Positions 13,302-22,915 of a DNA stretch of 64,000 bases are shown here, in pieces. Made by a program: the position numbers and the translations under genes. The notes beneath the pieces are model-generated. The model ran no database searches. It was given only the letters and a program-made list of their open reading frames with translations, and was not told the origin of the DNA. Positions within the stretch are counted from its first letter, which is position 1, and every line of letters starts with the position of its first letter. The stretch lies in NCBI GenBank assembly GCA_033439795.1, contig JAUTDP010000009.1, positions 2,976,001 to 3,040,000 of the forward strand. Reading direction: 5' to 3'. The stretch is from Sordaria brevicollis. Its lineage: Eukaryota > Ascomycota > Sordariomycetes > Sordariales > Sordariaceae.

Positions 13302-13406
13302 TATCCTAGATTTACTGCTGTCCCAGAATTTTTATGCCCACTCTCTGCAAGAGAGTGGGTGTTGCTTGGCCATACAGATTACATAAGCCAACCTCACACC
13401 CACGGG
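13302..13406 (-). repeat. Right terminal inverted repeat
   Basis: This is the reverse complement of 2501-2605. It is followed by TA at 13407-13408, the second copy of the target duplication. Confidence 0.85.
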
Positions 13407-13408
13407 TA

Positions 13409-13474
13409 CCCTACCACTGCATGCAGAACACCTGCGGCTGGGACGAGCTTGGAAAACCTCCCAAGCAACGTCAT
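13409..13474 (-). pseudogene. Detached start codon and leader of the gene at 1373-2498
   Basis: ATG at 13474-13472 opens 22 codons that run in frame to the TA insertion site. Across one TA they continue in frame into GYLAMISLVAAQ at 2498. Together they form a hydrophobic leader ending in VAAQ, a plausible signal peptidase site. The fragment is too short to function alone. Confidence 0.65.
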
Positions 13475-14417
13475 CTTGTCGCTGAGATGTCCGAGGTAAT
13501 ACTGACTGGGACAAATGGTGGCAGTTCATGAAAAAATGAGAAGATCAGGGAGGGGAAAACAGGACGCCAGGGACGAAGCTCACAACAAGTCACCAACAAT
13601 GGACCGCGATAGATGTTGGATTTGAGGGGATAGCAAGTTGTATGCCCTGATCCTGAGAACAATCGGGTCAAGCTCTCCTTTTTATGTTGAACCTGGTCTG
13701 ACTCGGGACAGTCAAACCCCTTAGCCGGAGAGATCGAGACCAGTCGCTGGTTCGTGTTGGCCATCATCGAGGCTTCCGAATGTGGTTTTGGCCGGGATAT
13801 ATCCTGCTCATATCCAGGCTTCGAAAGGTTGGAGCGGTGTCCTCTCGAGTTTTGGTTCCGTTGATCCATGTTCTCGTCGTTCGTGCCGGGGTCGAAAAGC
13901 GACATCAGTTGGCAAAAATGGACATGTCAAGTAGAAACAGACATGAACCATAGGTCGCCTGCGGAAGGATCGTGCAAACACCTGCGGTCGGCGGCCGGAG
14001 CCCGTCGTTCCTCCAGTTCACATCCCGCCACAAACTCGGATTGACCGCCCGATGGGTTCAACGCGAAACTTGACTCGGGCTTCTTTTGATCGAGGTGAGT
14101 CGCATCGTGATGGAGGCATTCGAAATCCTGATTCCGCCGTCTTTTGCGGCCGAGGCATCAATCATCATGTTGGACCGGGAGTAGTGCTCGTCGTCGCCGT
14201 TTCGCGTGAAAACGTTTCGCTGTTACCAGTGGTCGAAACTATTAGTGATCGATCGCCAGTGGGTAGGATTTGACAATTGCACAACCACATACCGAGTGTG
14301 CAAAATCGTGGAGGTTGAAGGGTGAGACATGGTCGTTTGTAGATGTTGCAGAGGAACTTGGCAAAGACAAACAGTCAGAGTTCAGTGGCAGGTCAGTTCG
14401 TTGAGACGGCAATGATG
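13475..14417. other. Former promoter region of the disrupted gene
   Basis: Minus-strand ORF 13471-13905 (144 codons) spans part of this region but shows no signal peptide, domain or splice support. It is more likely the 5' leader/promoter of the gene beginning at 13474. Nothing else is supported. Confidence 0.4.
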
Positions 14418-14515
14418 TGGAGCCGACTTTGCGATAAGCGATAGCGATGAGCCAATTGGCCAATCAAATCACCTTCTCGGTATTGATAAGCGCCTGCCCC
14501 GCCGTTATCACTTAC
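14418..14515. promoter_or_regulatory. GATA/CCAAT composite module, copy 2
   Basis: The order TGGAGCCGAC..GCGATAAG, GATAG, CCAAT (14452 and 14460, the latter as CCAATCAAAT), GATAAG (14485), TTATCACTTAC mirrors the module at 585-683. Sequence between motifs has diverged, so the retained motifs may be under selection. Confidence 0.4.
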
Positions 14516-14719
14516 ACAGACCGCACCTGCCCCGTAGCTTTGACATGTCCAACATCAATCACGGCGTTCCTTCTCTTCTTTTGCTTTCCCCGAGATGCTT
14601 CTTTCCCAATAGTTTTCTATTATCACTATCACCTAATTTAGCTGTAGGGAATGCAAAATATTGGCCTTGGGCAAAAAGAAATGTATCTTCAAACTAAAAA
14701 CAAAAGCAAAAAGATAAGT

Positions 14720-14842
14720 AACCCGTACAGGACTCCAACCTGCCAAATATAACAATTTTAAGAGGAGGCTTTCTCCCCACATACCAGTACTAATCGACTA
14801 CAAGCGACGTCCCACGGCTTTTACCACCTTGACAAGCGGACC
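14720..14842 (-). tRNA. tRNA-like pol III unit 2
   Basis: On the minus strand GGTCCGC opens the unit and ACGGGTT closes it, pairing largely through wobbles. A B-box-like GGTTGGAGTCC lies near the 3' end, with G replacing the invariant C of TTCGA. TTTTAAA lies about 30 bp upstream and T5 tracts follow (complement of 14708-14712). The unit is homologous to unit 3 at 27674-27793, sharing GGTAAAAGCCGTGG and ATTAGTACTGGTATGTGGGG. The length and missing canonical anticodon arm argue against a normal tRNA. Confidence 0.45.
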
Positions 14843-15031
14843 ACGGAAAAGAGATCCAAACCATTCTGCTTTTAAAGGGCAAGGGCACCTGGATACACTT
14901 GATTCCGCACTTCCTCTAATATTCCTTCTACGCACTTTACTTCTCCCCGGGCCCAAAACACAACGCTCCGACGACCACTAATCCCAACCTTTCCTCCATT
15001 CACCTCCCACTTCCCTTCTCTGCATGGTAAC

Positions 15032-15346
15032 TCAACGCATCTCATGCGCCTCCCCACGACTTCTCCTCCTGCTTCTTTGCCTCTCCCGTCGATACTTGCG
15101 CGCGCAACACTCGTACAGGCCCCAGAGCATCAAAGTCAACGCCACACCGGCCCCGAAGACGATGCCAATTATGGCACCCTGGCACAATCCGCCTCCACCG
15201 GAATTGCTGTCCCCGCCGACATCGCCAATCACTGGCAAGGAATCACGGGCTTTGGGCTGCTGGGCGTCTGTCGGTTCTTGAGGGTGGGCGGCGGAAAACC
15301 CGAGGAGGGAAAGGAGCATGAGGTGGTGTACCTGCATTGGGGTCAT
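15032..15346 (-). CDS. m1: small signal-peptide/single-TM protein, 104 aa
   Basis: Residues 1-20 form a hydrophobic leader ending SAA. A short Gly/Asp/Ser-rich ectodomain (about 21-57) follows, then one membrane span at about 58-78 (IIGIVFGAGVALTLMLWGLY), CC at its inner edge and a strongly basic tail (KYRRERQRSRRRSR). By the positive-inside rule the tail is cytoplasmic. ATG at 15346 is the first in frame before the leader. It is the first of eleven genes pointing the same way, each with its own spacer. No known family was recognised; a cell-surface location is inferred from layout. Confidence 0.7.
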   Translation of the reverse strand: MTPMQVHHLMLLSLLGFSAAHPQEPTDAQQPKARDSLPVIGDVGGDSNSGGGGLCQGAIIGIVFGAGVALTLMLWGLYECCARKYRRERQRSRRRSRGEAHEMR

Positions 15347-15687
15347 GGTGTAAGTTTTTTTTGTGCTTGTATGTGCGTTGGTGATATGCGTTTAACTGGC
15401 CTGGCCGAAGAAAAAAGAAGCCCGACATTCAAACCAGAGTGTACAGCGATACTTGTACCCCTGGAACCCTTACTGGCCTGGGTGCAGCCATGATCCAGCA
15501 TCAAGGCCCTCAACATCCAGTGGCACAGAAAGAGTCCAAACCAACAAACGGATCTCTCTTCCATTTGGCCCTTCTGCATTGAATTCTCGGTGATCGTCCT
15601 GGGGAAATTCCTCACCTACAGCGCCAACACAGCTTCCAAAACCCAGGCTTGAAACCAACTCCCCTTCGTCCCCTACCAGGTACATTA

Positions 15688-15984
15688 CTACTCCTCATGC
15701 CCCCCACCCCTCCTCCTCCTCGGGATGGCAGTAAACTCAAACTCCTGCGGTTCTGGAGTCGTGACACGGTTGTGGTTATTCTGAAACACGATCCTGTAGA
15801 AGCCCCATGCCAGCCAGGTCATGATGGAGACTACGAGAATGTAGATGGCGATGGTTGCTGGGTCGTGCATACTTTTGCGGAGTTGGTCGTTGTTGTTATT
15901 GGAGGTGGTGTTGTCGTTGTTGGTTGCTGTGGATAGATGGAAGAGGAGGAAGGGGAGGATGAAGAAGAGGTTGGGTTGGTGCAT
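15688..15984 (-). CDS. m2: small signal-peptide/single-TM protein, 98 aa
   Basis: The leader occupies 1-20 (FFILPFLLFHLSTA). It is followed by an Asn/Thr-rich segment of about 22 residues with potential N-glycosylation sites, a membrane span at about 44-63, and a tail with RRRR near the C-terminus. The span and its exit (TWLAWGFYRIV) closely match m3 (TWLCWGFYEVV), so the two are paralogues. The ectodomain is one of the shortest in the cluster. Confidence 0.72.
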   Translation of the reverse strand: MHQPNLFFILPFLLFHLSTATNNDNTTSNNNNDQLRKSMHDPATIAIYILVVSIMTWLAWGFYRIVFQNNHNRVTTPEPQEFEFTAIPRRRRGGGHEE

Positions 15985-16480
15985 CTTGTTGATGGTTCCA
16001 GGTGTTGTGATTGGAGTGGGTGAGGGATATAATGCAGTCTACCGACCTACAAAATGACGGGCACTGATATTGTTTATATCGGTCGACGGTCTATATCCAG
16101 GTCCAATGACCGAAGATACAGTTGTTTAGGAGAGGAAGCTAGATAATAGCAGGTTTCAAGGTCATTAGGGCATGCAAGATCTGAGGATCTTTGCCTGGCT
16201 TTGTGTTCTGGGGAAAGATACTTGTCTTAGTGATGGCAAGTTGACAACGACTTCCCTCATGCTTGTTCCTCACGGCATTGATCAAGAGTCCAGCAAGAGA
16301 GATTATAGTCTCTTAAAGGGTTTACAGTGATGCCAAAAGTACGAACACAAGGCTGAGCTATCTCCCAACTTCCCTCACCTACCAAGTGCTTGCAAGAACA
16401 TCCAAGATCAATATTCCCCTTACCACCACCTTCTAGCAATTACCTACTCATGCATCTTCCACAAAGAATCTTGTAATTGT

Positions 16481-16801
16481 TCAAGGCCTATGCCCATAAA
16501 GTAACCTCGTCCTCTCACTAGGCCGCATCGCCCCTTCATACTCCCTATCAAACTCCCTTTCTTCACGTCGCCAGCGGATATCGTCCATAACTACTTCGTA
16601 GAACCCCCAGCAGAGCCAAGTGGCGATGGTCACGACTATAATGAACTTGATGATGGTTTCTCTGTCTGGGGGAGGGTGGCCGAAGAGTTTTTGGACCCAG
16701 TCGGTGGGGTGGGTGGTGTTGTTGGGGGTGGGTTGAGCGAGGATTGGGGAGAAGAGGGTTAAGAGGGTGGGGAGTGGTGAGGAACGGTGGTTGGGGGGCA
16801 T
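16481..16801 (-). CDS. m3: small signal-peptide/single-TM protein, 106 aa
   Basis: The ORF is open upstream to 16885, but the Met at 16801 is chosen because it directly precedes the leader (PLPTLLTLFSPILAQP, cleavage after LAQ). The ectodomain (about 24-49) contains NNT and a WVQKLFG segment. The membrane span is at about 50-71 (FIIVVTIATWLCWGFY), followed by a charged tail (RWRREEREFDREYEG). It is a paralogue of m2 from the span outward. No catalytic motif is present. Confidence 0.7.
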   Translation of the reverse strand: MPPNHRSSPLPTLLTLFSPILAQPTPNNTTHPTDWVQKLFGHPPPDRETIIKFIIVVTIATWLCWGFYEVVMDDIRWRREEREFDREYEGAMRPSERTRLLYGHRP

Positions 16802-17323
16802 TGTAAGCGATTTGATGTGTTGATATTGCGGAGTTGGAACTGGAATGCGCGAGAAAATTACGGGTAAAGCCAAGCGAGAGGTCAAGAAAGCTTTATGGCT
16901 TCGAAGGGAAGAGGCTTGTTGGCACCATGTTTGACTACCATGATGGTGAGATGTGAGCGAGACAGCTATAAGTGACGAACACCGCGGTAATCCATGGCCT
17001 AGGTTGATTGATCAGTACGCATTTGATGAATAATAATGGAACCCCGAAGTAGGTATGTGTCTGCTATTCAATTAATGAGAGCCCGGCTCATGCCCATAAA
17101 TCTACCTACTACCTAGTACCTACGATACCCGCCCGACTAGCAAACCCATCGTGCCTTAACAGCTAAGTAAGGCCAACAACCAAGCCCACCCATCTCCTCT
17201 TTGTCTAGCTAGTTATCGACCACTCTGCTTCATCACATCCTCCACCTCCTGTACCCCTCAATACCAAAGCCACTATCCCTACCACCCGTCCACCCCCCCC
17301 TTGCGCCACCACTGTTGTACCTA

Positions 17324-17758
17324 CTAATACCCCTCCATCACCTCCCCCTTCTTCGCCTTCCTATGACACCTCCAGCAACAAGCTATGCTCCCAAAAAGAA
17401 TCACAGCTCCCACCAGTCCCACCGCAACTTTGCCGATAATAGCAAAGATTTGCTCAATTTGCACAGCCAGCTCGGTAACAGTTTGTTCTCCACCTGCTGG
17501 AGGAGGAGAAGGAGGCGGGTTGGCGCGGGCTTGATGACCGTTGTTGTTGGTTTTGGGCTTTGTGACTCTGTGGACGGCGTAGGAAGTGCCGGTGTCGGCG
17601 CGGCGCTTGTGGGAGTTGGTGGCGCCGGGGATGGGGCCGGGGAAGTAGATTGTTGTGCGGTCTTGGAGGACTTTGTTGTCGGCTCTGGGGAGGGCGGTGG
17701 CGAGGGAGGTGCCGAGGAGGAGGGAGAGGGTGGAGAGGAGGTGGAGGTGGAGGCGCAT
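17324..17758 (-). CDS. m4: signal-peptide/single-TM protein with TTIYFPG motif, 144 aa
   Basis: The leader at 1-22 ends LATALP, followed at 35-41 by TTIYFPG, a motif shared with m13 (TTIYYPG) and loosely with m18 (STMYFPR). A KRR dibasic site occurs at 51-53 and a Pro-rich stalk at 81-90. The membrane span is at about 111-128, followed by CCWRCHRKAKK. A GC-rich overlapping ORF of 199 codons on the same strand (17401-18000) has no leader or span and is taken as a shadow. The role is unknown. Confidence 0.7.
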   Translation of the reverse strand: MRLHLHLLSTLSLLLGTSLATALPRADNKVLQDRTTIYFPGPIPGATNSHKRRADTGTSYAVHRVTKPKTNNNGHQARANPPPSPPPAGGEQTVTELAVQIEQIFAIIGKVAVGLVGAVILFGSIACCWRCHRKAKKGEVMEGY

Positions 17759-18719
17759 GGTGGGTGGGAGAGGATGGGGAAGACCGGCTTCTCTGTGACG
17801 CTGTTAGTGAGGTTGTAGGAAGGAAAGGTGTGGATGAGACGGTCAACGCCGAGAAGTAAAGGGTTCCTATCCGAATCTGACGAAAGCTCTGTTGAAGGAT
17901 CCGGGCAAGATTGGCCTCCTTGACCCAAACTCATGGCGGTCTTATATCGGCCACCGTCCTGTTTCCCGTTAGAGCTACCGCTTTGCGCAAGGGGAAACAA
18001 GAGGAACCGTGTTTCACGGGGGTTAAATCTTTATGTATGGACAAGTGATGATGAGCAAAGGCTCTTGTTCTATAGTTATCTGTCGGTTCGAAATCATAGT
18101 GGCCTCCTTGTGCCATATTTGGCTTCTGTTGAGCACGGGAAGGACCTGCCGTGGACCTTTTGACCGTGAGGCCCATTGTCCGGCATGCCGTGAGAATGTC
18201 AATGTAAGCCGGTAATCGTAGTGTTGGTGGTGGAAAGTCCGTGTTTTGGAGAACAAGTTGGGGAGTTGAAAGACACGGGAGACAGAAGGGCATTGTCATG
18301 ACCCGGCCGATCCTGGAGTTGTTCCGGGGAGCGGATGGGCAAAAAGTACCAAAGACTCGGCAGGCACCATTGAACTTCCCAACCATGCGAAAGAAAGTAG
18401 CTCAAAAATAGGCATCTACGAAACTCCTAACAGTTTAAAGCAGAAAACCCCAATAGGATTGTTATACTACGCTAAGATGCTACAAGTGCTAAAACAGAAC
18501 GCCTCCCTTGCATTAACAATTACCACCGTTGGTCGGGTCACCCGCCCGCACCGCGCACATACCAGCTGCACTCTTTGTCATCAACATTTCAAAACTTCCA
18601 ACGACATCTCTTTCTTTGCCCATTCTCTTCCCATTTCCTCTTCATCCAACCAACACCATCTCTCCCGCTCCATTGTCACCACCACAACTTCTGACCTACC
18701 GATCGACTGAGCCACGCTC

Positions 18720-19580
18720 CTACCCACCCCCAGGCCACTTCGGCCTCCCACTCTCCTTTGCCAACAACCCGCCCGCCCCGAGCAAGACCAAGACACCGCA
18801 CAACACCCCGACCGCAATCCAGATACCTACCTTTCCCCCAGCCTTGGGGCCACCACCACCGGCCGGCGAAGATCCAGAAGATAATCCGGATCCACTAGAT
18901 CCAGTTTCCTCCTTTGCGATGTGAGGGATGATACTCTGGTTTGTTTGGGTCCTGTGGTCTAGGTCTAGCATACTGCGCTTCCTCCTTCCATTTACCTTTC
19001 TGCTGCGCCGTCGGGCGGTCGTAAGCGACGGGCTGGAGGATTGCATGTTGTTGGCCTGGTCGGTGGGAAATGGGCGCCAAGATCTCGGAGTCCGGGCGGG
19101 GGGCTCCCTGCGGGGACTTCGGTCCTTGGTACGGGACCGGGCCGGCGTAACGTCGCTGGGGGGGAGCCTGCTGGGAGGGGGCCATGGGGTTCTGCGGCGG
19201 AGCGCGGTAGGGTCGTTGGGGGCGAGCGGGGTTCTTGGGTGGGATTTGGGGTGGACGGTGCTGCTGCTTGGGCGGAGGCTGAGGCTTAGGCTGAGGTTTA
19301 GGCTGGTACTTCTTGTCCTTGGGAGGTGGTCGCATGTTGCAAGAGGGAACTCTTCTAGGCTCGCCCTTCCTCTGGAAGGTGTCGACTCGCTCTCCAAAAA
19401 CGTCGTTGAGCTTGAAGGGGGTGCGAGAGCCGTTGCGTTTCTGTTGTCGTGCCTGTTTTCGTGCAGCCTTGGCTCTGGGACCTTTGGTGCAATGCCGGCC
19501 TTTGCAGCTGTCGATGCGAAAGCAACCAAGATTAAGATGGAGATGCATATTGATGGTGATGGAAGGATTGATGGGCGCAT
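18720..19580 (-). CDS. m5: larger signal-peptide/single-TM protein, 286 aa
   Basis: The leader at 1-28 contains ISILILVAFASTAAKA. Then comes a long low-complexity ectodomain rich in Ser, Pro, Arg and Thr, including dibasic KR/RR sites, a Gly/Ser spacer, and a span near 253-275 (IWIAVGVLCGVLVLLGAGGLL) with a short basic tail. Leader and span lie in one uninterrupted frame, which supports this frame over a second minus-strand frame of 217 codons (18895-19548, Pro/Gln/Lys-rich) that is also open. It is about twice the usual length for the cluster. Confidence 0.6.
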   Translation of the reverse strand: MRPSILPSPSICISILILVAFASTAAKAGIAPKVPEPRLHENRHDNRNATALAPPSSSTTFLESESTPSRGRASLEEFPLATCDHLPRTRSTSLNLSLSLSLRPSSSTVHPKSHPRTPLAPNDPTALRRRTPWPPPSRLPPSDVTPARSRTKDRSPRREPPARTPRSWRPFPTDQANNMQSSSPSLTTARRRSRKVNGRRKRSMLDLDHRTQTNQSIIPHIAKEETGSSGSGLSSGSSPAGGGGPKAGGKVGIWIAVGVLCGVLVLLGAGGLLAKESGRPKWPGGG

Positions 19581-20065
19581 CGGGAATAGCGTCTCGAGGT
19601 GAGTGGTTTCTTGTTGGTGGCTTATATTTCCTTTCCAGTGCTAGCGGACGCCTTCTCGACAGCGGGTTCTTTGGTTAAAAACGGATATACAATAGTCAAA
19701 GGGTTCTTGGTACGTGTTTTCTTCAAGTCTTCTGGTGAAGCACACTACGGGCTAAAACACACAATGACTTGTTAAGGTTACGGAACTGATCAATGTGCTG
19801 CAGCCGTGTATCAGGTCTCGTTTTTGTCTCTTTCCGCCCCAGTTCCAAATAACAAGAAGCTTGCATTGTTCTATCAAACCCATTGTCAGACAACCCTCGA
19901 CCATCACATATTCCGCACCGCACAAGATCCCCACCCGAGCCGAACCCCGTTCCGGCGGTCATCGTACCGGACATGGAACCCTTCCACTTTGAAACCAAAG
20001 ACCACATATCGAGCATACAAACTGCGGCACTCCGGGCCTCCATCATTGGGATTCACCGTACCCGT

Positions 20066-20590
20066 TCATTTAGGTCGAGGTATGTTCGCCGGCATCTTTG
20101 CTTTGTGGTGCTTTCTGGCAACATAGAAGCCGAGTCCCCCAACGACCAAAACAGCGATGAGACATCCAACCCCAGTTAACACTTCTGTCTTGCCTACTGC
20201 TCTTTTTTGGAACCCTTCGACCTTGCTGCGCCTATCTTCCAAGTTCCCCGCTGGTGTTTTCTTGGTCAAGGTTCTATGTACGCTGTCCCAAGGTCCAGTG
20301 AGAATCCGAGGAGTACGTTCGACGACTGGAGTATTCGGCATGAGCGGTGCATGCAATGATTTGCCGACTCGAGGTTGTTCCTCGTCCTTCTTTGTCAAAA
20401 TGGACGCCGTGGAGCGAGCCGTGGGACTTGGAGTAGTGCTGAAGAATGACGCGTGTTCCGAGTGGACGGGCTCCCTGGGAATGTGGACTGAAGTTGTCGT
20501 CGTCGATGTCGGAATCTTCGGTAGGGCCAGCCCAGCACCGAAGTGAAGAAAGCCGCATGCTAATACTGAGAGGAAAGAAGCAGGGTGCAT
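20066..20590 (-). CDS. m6: signal-peptide/single-TM protein, 174 aa
   Basis: The leader is 1-23 (LLHFGAGLALP type: here FLHFGAGLALP). The ectodomain carries IPREPVHSEHASFF, TTPSPT and LTKKDEE, all with counterparts in m8 and partly m7, so m6-m8 are a paralogous trio. QKR lies just ahead of the membrane span (about 134-157), which is followed by ARKHHKAK. A Kex2-type cut at KR would release nearly the whole ectodomain; that is inference. Confidence 0.75.
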   Translation of the reverse strand: MHPASFLSVLACGFLHFGAGLALPKIPTSTTTTSVHIPREPVHSEHASFFSTTPSPTARSTASILTKKDEEQPRVGKSLHAPLMPNTPVVERTPRILTGPWDSVHRTLTKKTPAGNLEDRRSKVEGFQKRAVGKTEVLTGVGCLIAVLVVGGLGFYVARKHHKAKMPANIPRPK

Positions 20591-21517
20591 TGTGGTGAAA
20601 GGCTGGAAGCCGAATGGCTGTGTTTTGATGGTTCAATGAAGGATTGAGGCTCGGTCACCCAAGCGAGCGGCTGATGTAGGTGTGTGCGGAAGAGCTGGCG
20701 GTCTCATCCAGATGAGGGTCATAAGGCCAGCCAGTACATGACAGCCTGTGCTACGTCCGTTACTTATAACACTCTAAAGTGCGCCATTCCAAGTCTTCAG
20801 CTCTCGAAATGAAGGACAAACTGTCGCTGGGAGAAGTGAGTCCTCCGTGAAAGGGCAACATTGCCGCGCGCGAAGGTTGGGTGGCAGATCAGGACTTGAG
20901 AAAGGTAAGTGGCGTCCTTCTCGTTTTTCTGTCCATTCTCCTGTTCTTTCTTTACCGTCTTAGCGCCCATCCCGCACCAACAGTCCACGAGCGAGGTTGG
21001 CTAGTTGCCAACGACCAACACGTTCAACCGCTGGGACAAAGAAACAGCATTGGCGTTGGACGGCTCTTGCCCGGTAGATGCCTACGCCACGCAATTCCAC
21101 GCCCCTACTCTTGCGCCTCGAAAAGGCTTCGTGGAAAGGAAATCGTGGGCGGTCCATAATGAAAGGGATGTAACTACGGTCTAGTCGTGAACAGACTGAC
21201 ATGGAAATGCATCTCAATGTCTGTAAGGTCCTCAAGGGCATTAGGCTGTCTATACTGCCTCGTCTGTGATTTGGGGATGCTCACAACGGCCACGGAGAAT
21301 AACTGACCAAATTTAACATTCAATTTCTCAAAGACCGACCTCACCCCCCTCCCCGTTTACTGGGTTAGGAGTTTACCCAATCACCACAGCACCCTCACCA
21401 AGTATCATGCCCAGCCCCTCCACCCTGAATTCCTCTAGTCAGAAACGCAATCCTCCTTCTCCCGTCGAACAACAAAGCAACAACCTAACCCTGTGTACCC
21501 GGCTCTGCCGCAGACGG

Positions 21518-22042
21518 CTATTTAGCTCTACACTTTCTAGTGGAACGTTCCACAACAAAAACCAGGAGAATGAGGCCAACAATGCCCGCAACAATATATC
21601 CACAAAGTATCCCGATAGTTTTTGCAGAGGACCCCCTTCTCTCGATACCTCTGACCACAATGTCGTCTTTCCCTTCTCCATCAGTACTATCCCTAGCGAC
21701 ATGTGTAGTTGTTTCAGTTGACACGGACTCGTGGAGCCCATTGCCATGATGTTCGGCGTCCTCATCGGTTTCAGATCTGCTAATGTGGTCTGTCGAGACA
21801 TGCTCTGTGGCGGAGAGCCAGGGCTCGTCCGGTGAACTAGACGGCGCGGCAGACTCATTGTTGACGAGGTCATCTTCTTCTCTCTTGACCAAAGCCAGTT
21901 TGGCAGGATAAGACTGTTTGTGGATGGGCTCTCTGAGGCTGAGAGCAAGGCTCGAGGTTACCGGTGGCCTTGGTAGGGCTAGACCAACACCGAAGTGGAG
22001 CAAGGCGCTTGCTACAAAATGGAGTAAAGATGATGGCCGCAT
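21518..22042 (-). CDS. m7: signal-peptide/single-TM protein, 174 aa
   Basis: ATG at 22042 is preferred to the in-frame upstream Met at 22096 because the leader (SSLLHFVASALLHFGVGLALP) starts there. LREPIHK resembles m6 REPVHS. The ectodomain is acidic and Ser-rich with VKREEDD and IERRG, the latter close to the span. The membrane span is at about 142-163 (GYIVAGIVGLILLVFVV), and the tail ERSTRKCRAK is basic. It is a paralogue of m6 and m8. Confidence 0.75.
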   Translation of the reverse strand: MRPSSLLHFVASALLHFGVGLALPRPPVTSSLALSLREPIHKQSYPAKLALVKREEDDLVNNESAAPSSSPDEPWLSATEHVSTDHISRSETDEDAEHHGNGLHESVSTETTTHVARDSTDGEGKDDIVVRGIERRGSSAKTIGILCGYIVAGIVGLILLVFVVERSTRKCRAK

Positions 22043-22915
22043 CGTGGATAAGATGTGGTAGAATGTGATTTTGGCTTTAGTTTGTAGCAAGTGCAACTCT
22101 GTGTCACTTGGATAATAATAATGATGGTAAGATCTTCAAACCGGAGGGCTAGTGCCTCCTCTCCTGTCTTATTCCATTCGATATGGGCAACATGTCCATA
22201 CTCGGTGGAAGACCAAAGCAAGACGCGGTAACCTACACCATGGCGGTTAGACGTTAGTTGCCATCCCCTACTGGAACGTTGAGGTTAGCGCGCGGGAGAT
22301 GTATAGCAAGCATCTTAACACACAATGCACTTGTGGGAACTTCCTTTTTCCACCGGAGGATGCCGAGAGCGTGTGGAAGAGCCAACGCCCAACAGAACAA
22401 CACCCAACAAACCAACGACTCTTAGAACAAAACGAGTCCATGGATTCATTTGCACTACGCAGACCGGCGTAGGTGCACTCCGCCCTTTAGCAACCTGAGA
22501 AGTCCTTCCGCACTAGAACACTCGGCCGATCATACGTGTCTGACTTGGACACCTTCCGAGTAGTTAGTGGAAGTTTTCCGCACCGCAATCCTTCCACTCC
22601 TTGGTGATATCACATCTTGAGAACAGTGGGAGAATTGGATACCTTGAGAATACAAGTCCAGGGGAGTCCTCCTTAATCTATTTCCTTACTAAAGACTACC
22701 TCCCTATCTTAGTGAGATATCCCGTCCACCACCTACCTCCCTGTTCGAACTACAAAACTCCTCAAATCCAGCTACCGCCCATTCCTGCCCCCATTACTAC
22801 GGTAGTGGTCTCTAAACCTGACTACCCCACGGGGCTGATTGCACACCCAGTACATGCTCCTCCCCATACCACTCCTCCGTCCTAGCACAAGTTAAAAACG
22901 GGCATTCCCTTCCCT

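Larger units (their letters stand above)
2501..13406. mobile_element. RIPped TIR DNA element carrying a nested LTR retrotransposon
   Basis: Inverted repeats of 105 bp bound this block. After subtracting the nested retrotransposon and one copy of its target duplication, the host element is about 3.66 kb. Interior coding potential has been destroyed: TAA/TAG codons are dense and TpA dominates. The inverted repeats, TA duplication and size suggest a Tc1/mariner-like superfamily, but no transposase motif was recognised and the interior could include other fragments. Both repeat arms differ only by G/A and C/T changes. Insertion split the gene now at 1373-2498 and 13409-13474. Confidence 0.65.

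Noticed and set aside
13471..13905. 144-codon minus-strand ORF upstream of the disrupted gene
   Set aside because: No leader, span or motif; overlaps the detached first exon in another frame and most likely is promoter or 5' leader.
17401..18000. 199-codon minus-strand Ser/Pro/Thr-rich ORF
   Set aside because: Overlaps m4 in another frame, with no leader or membrane segment; GC-rich shadow.
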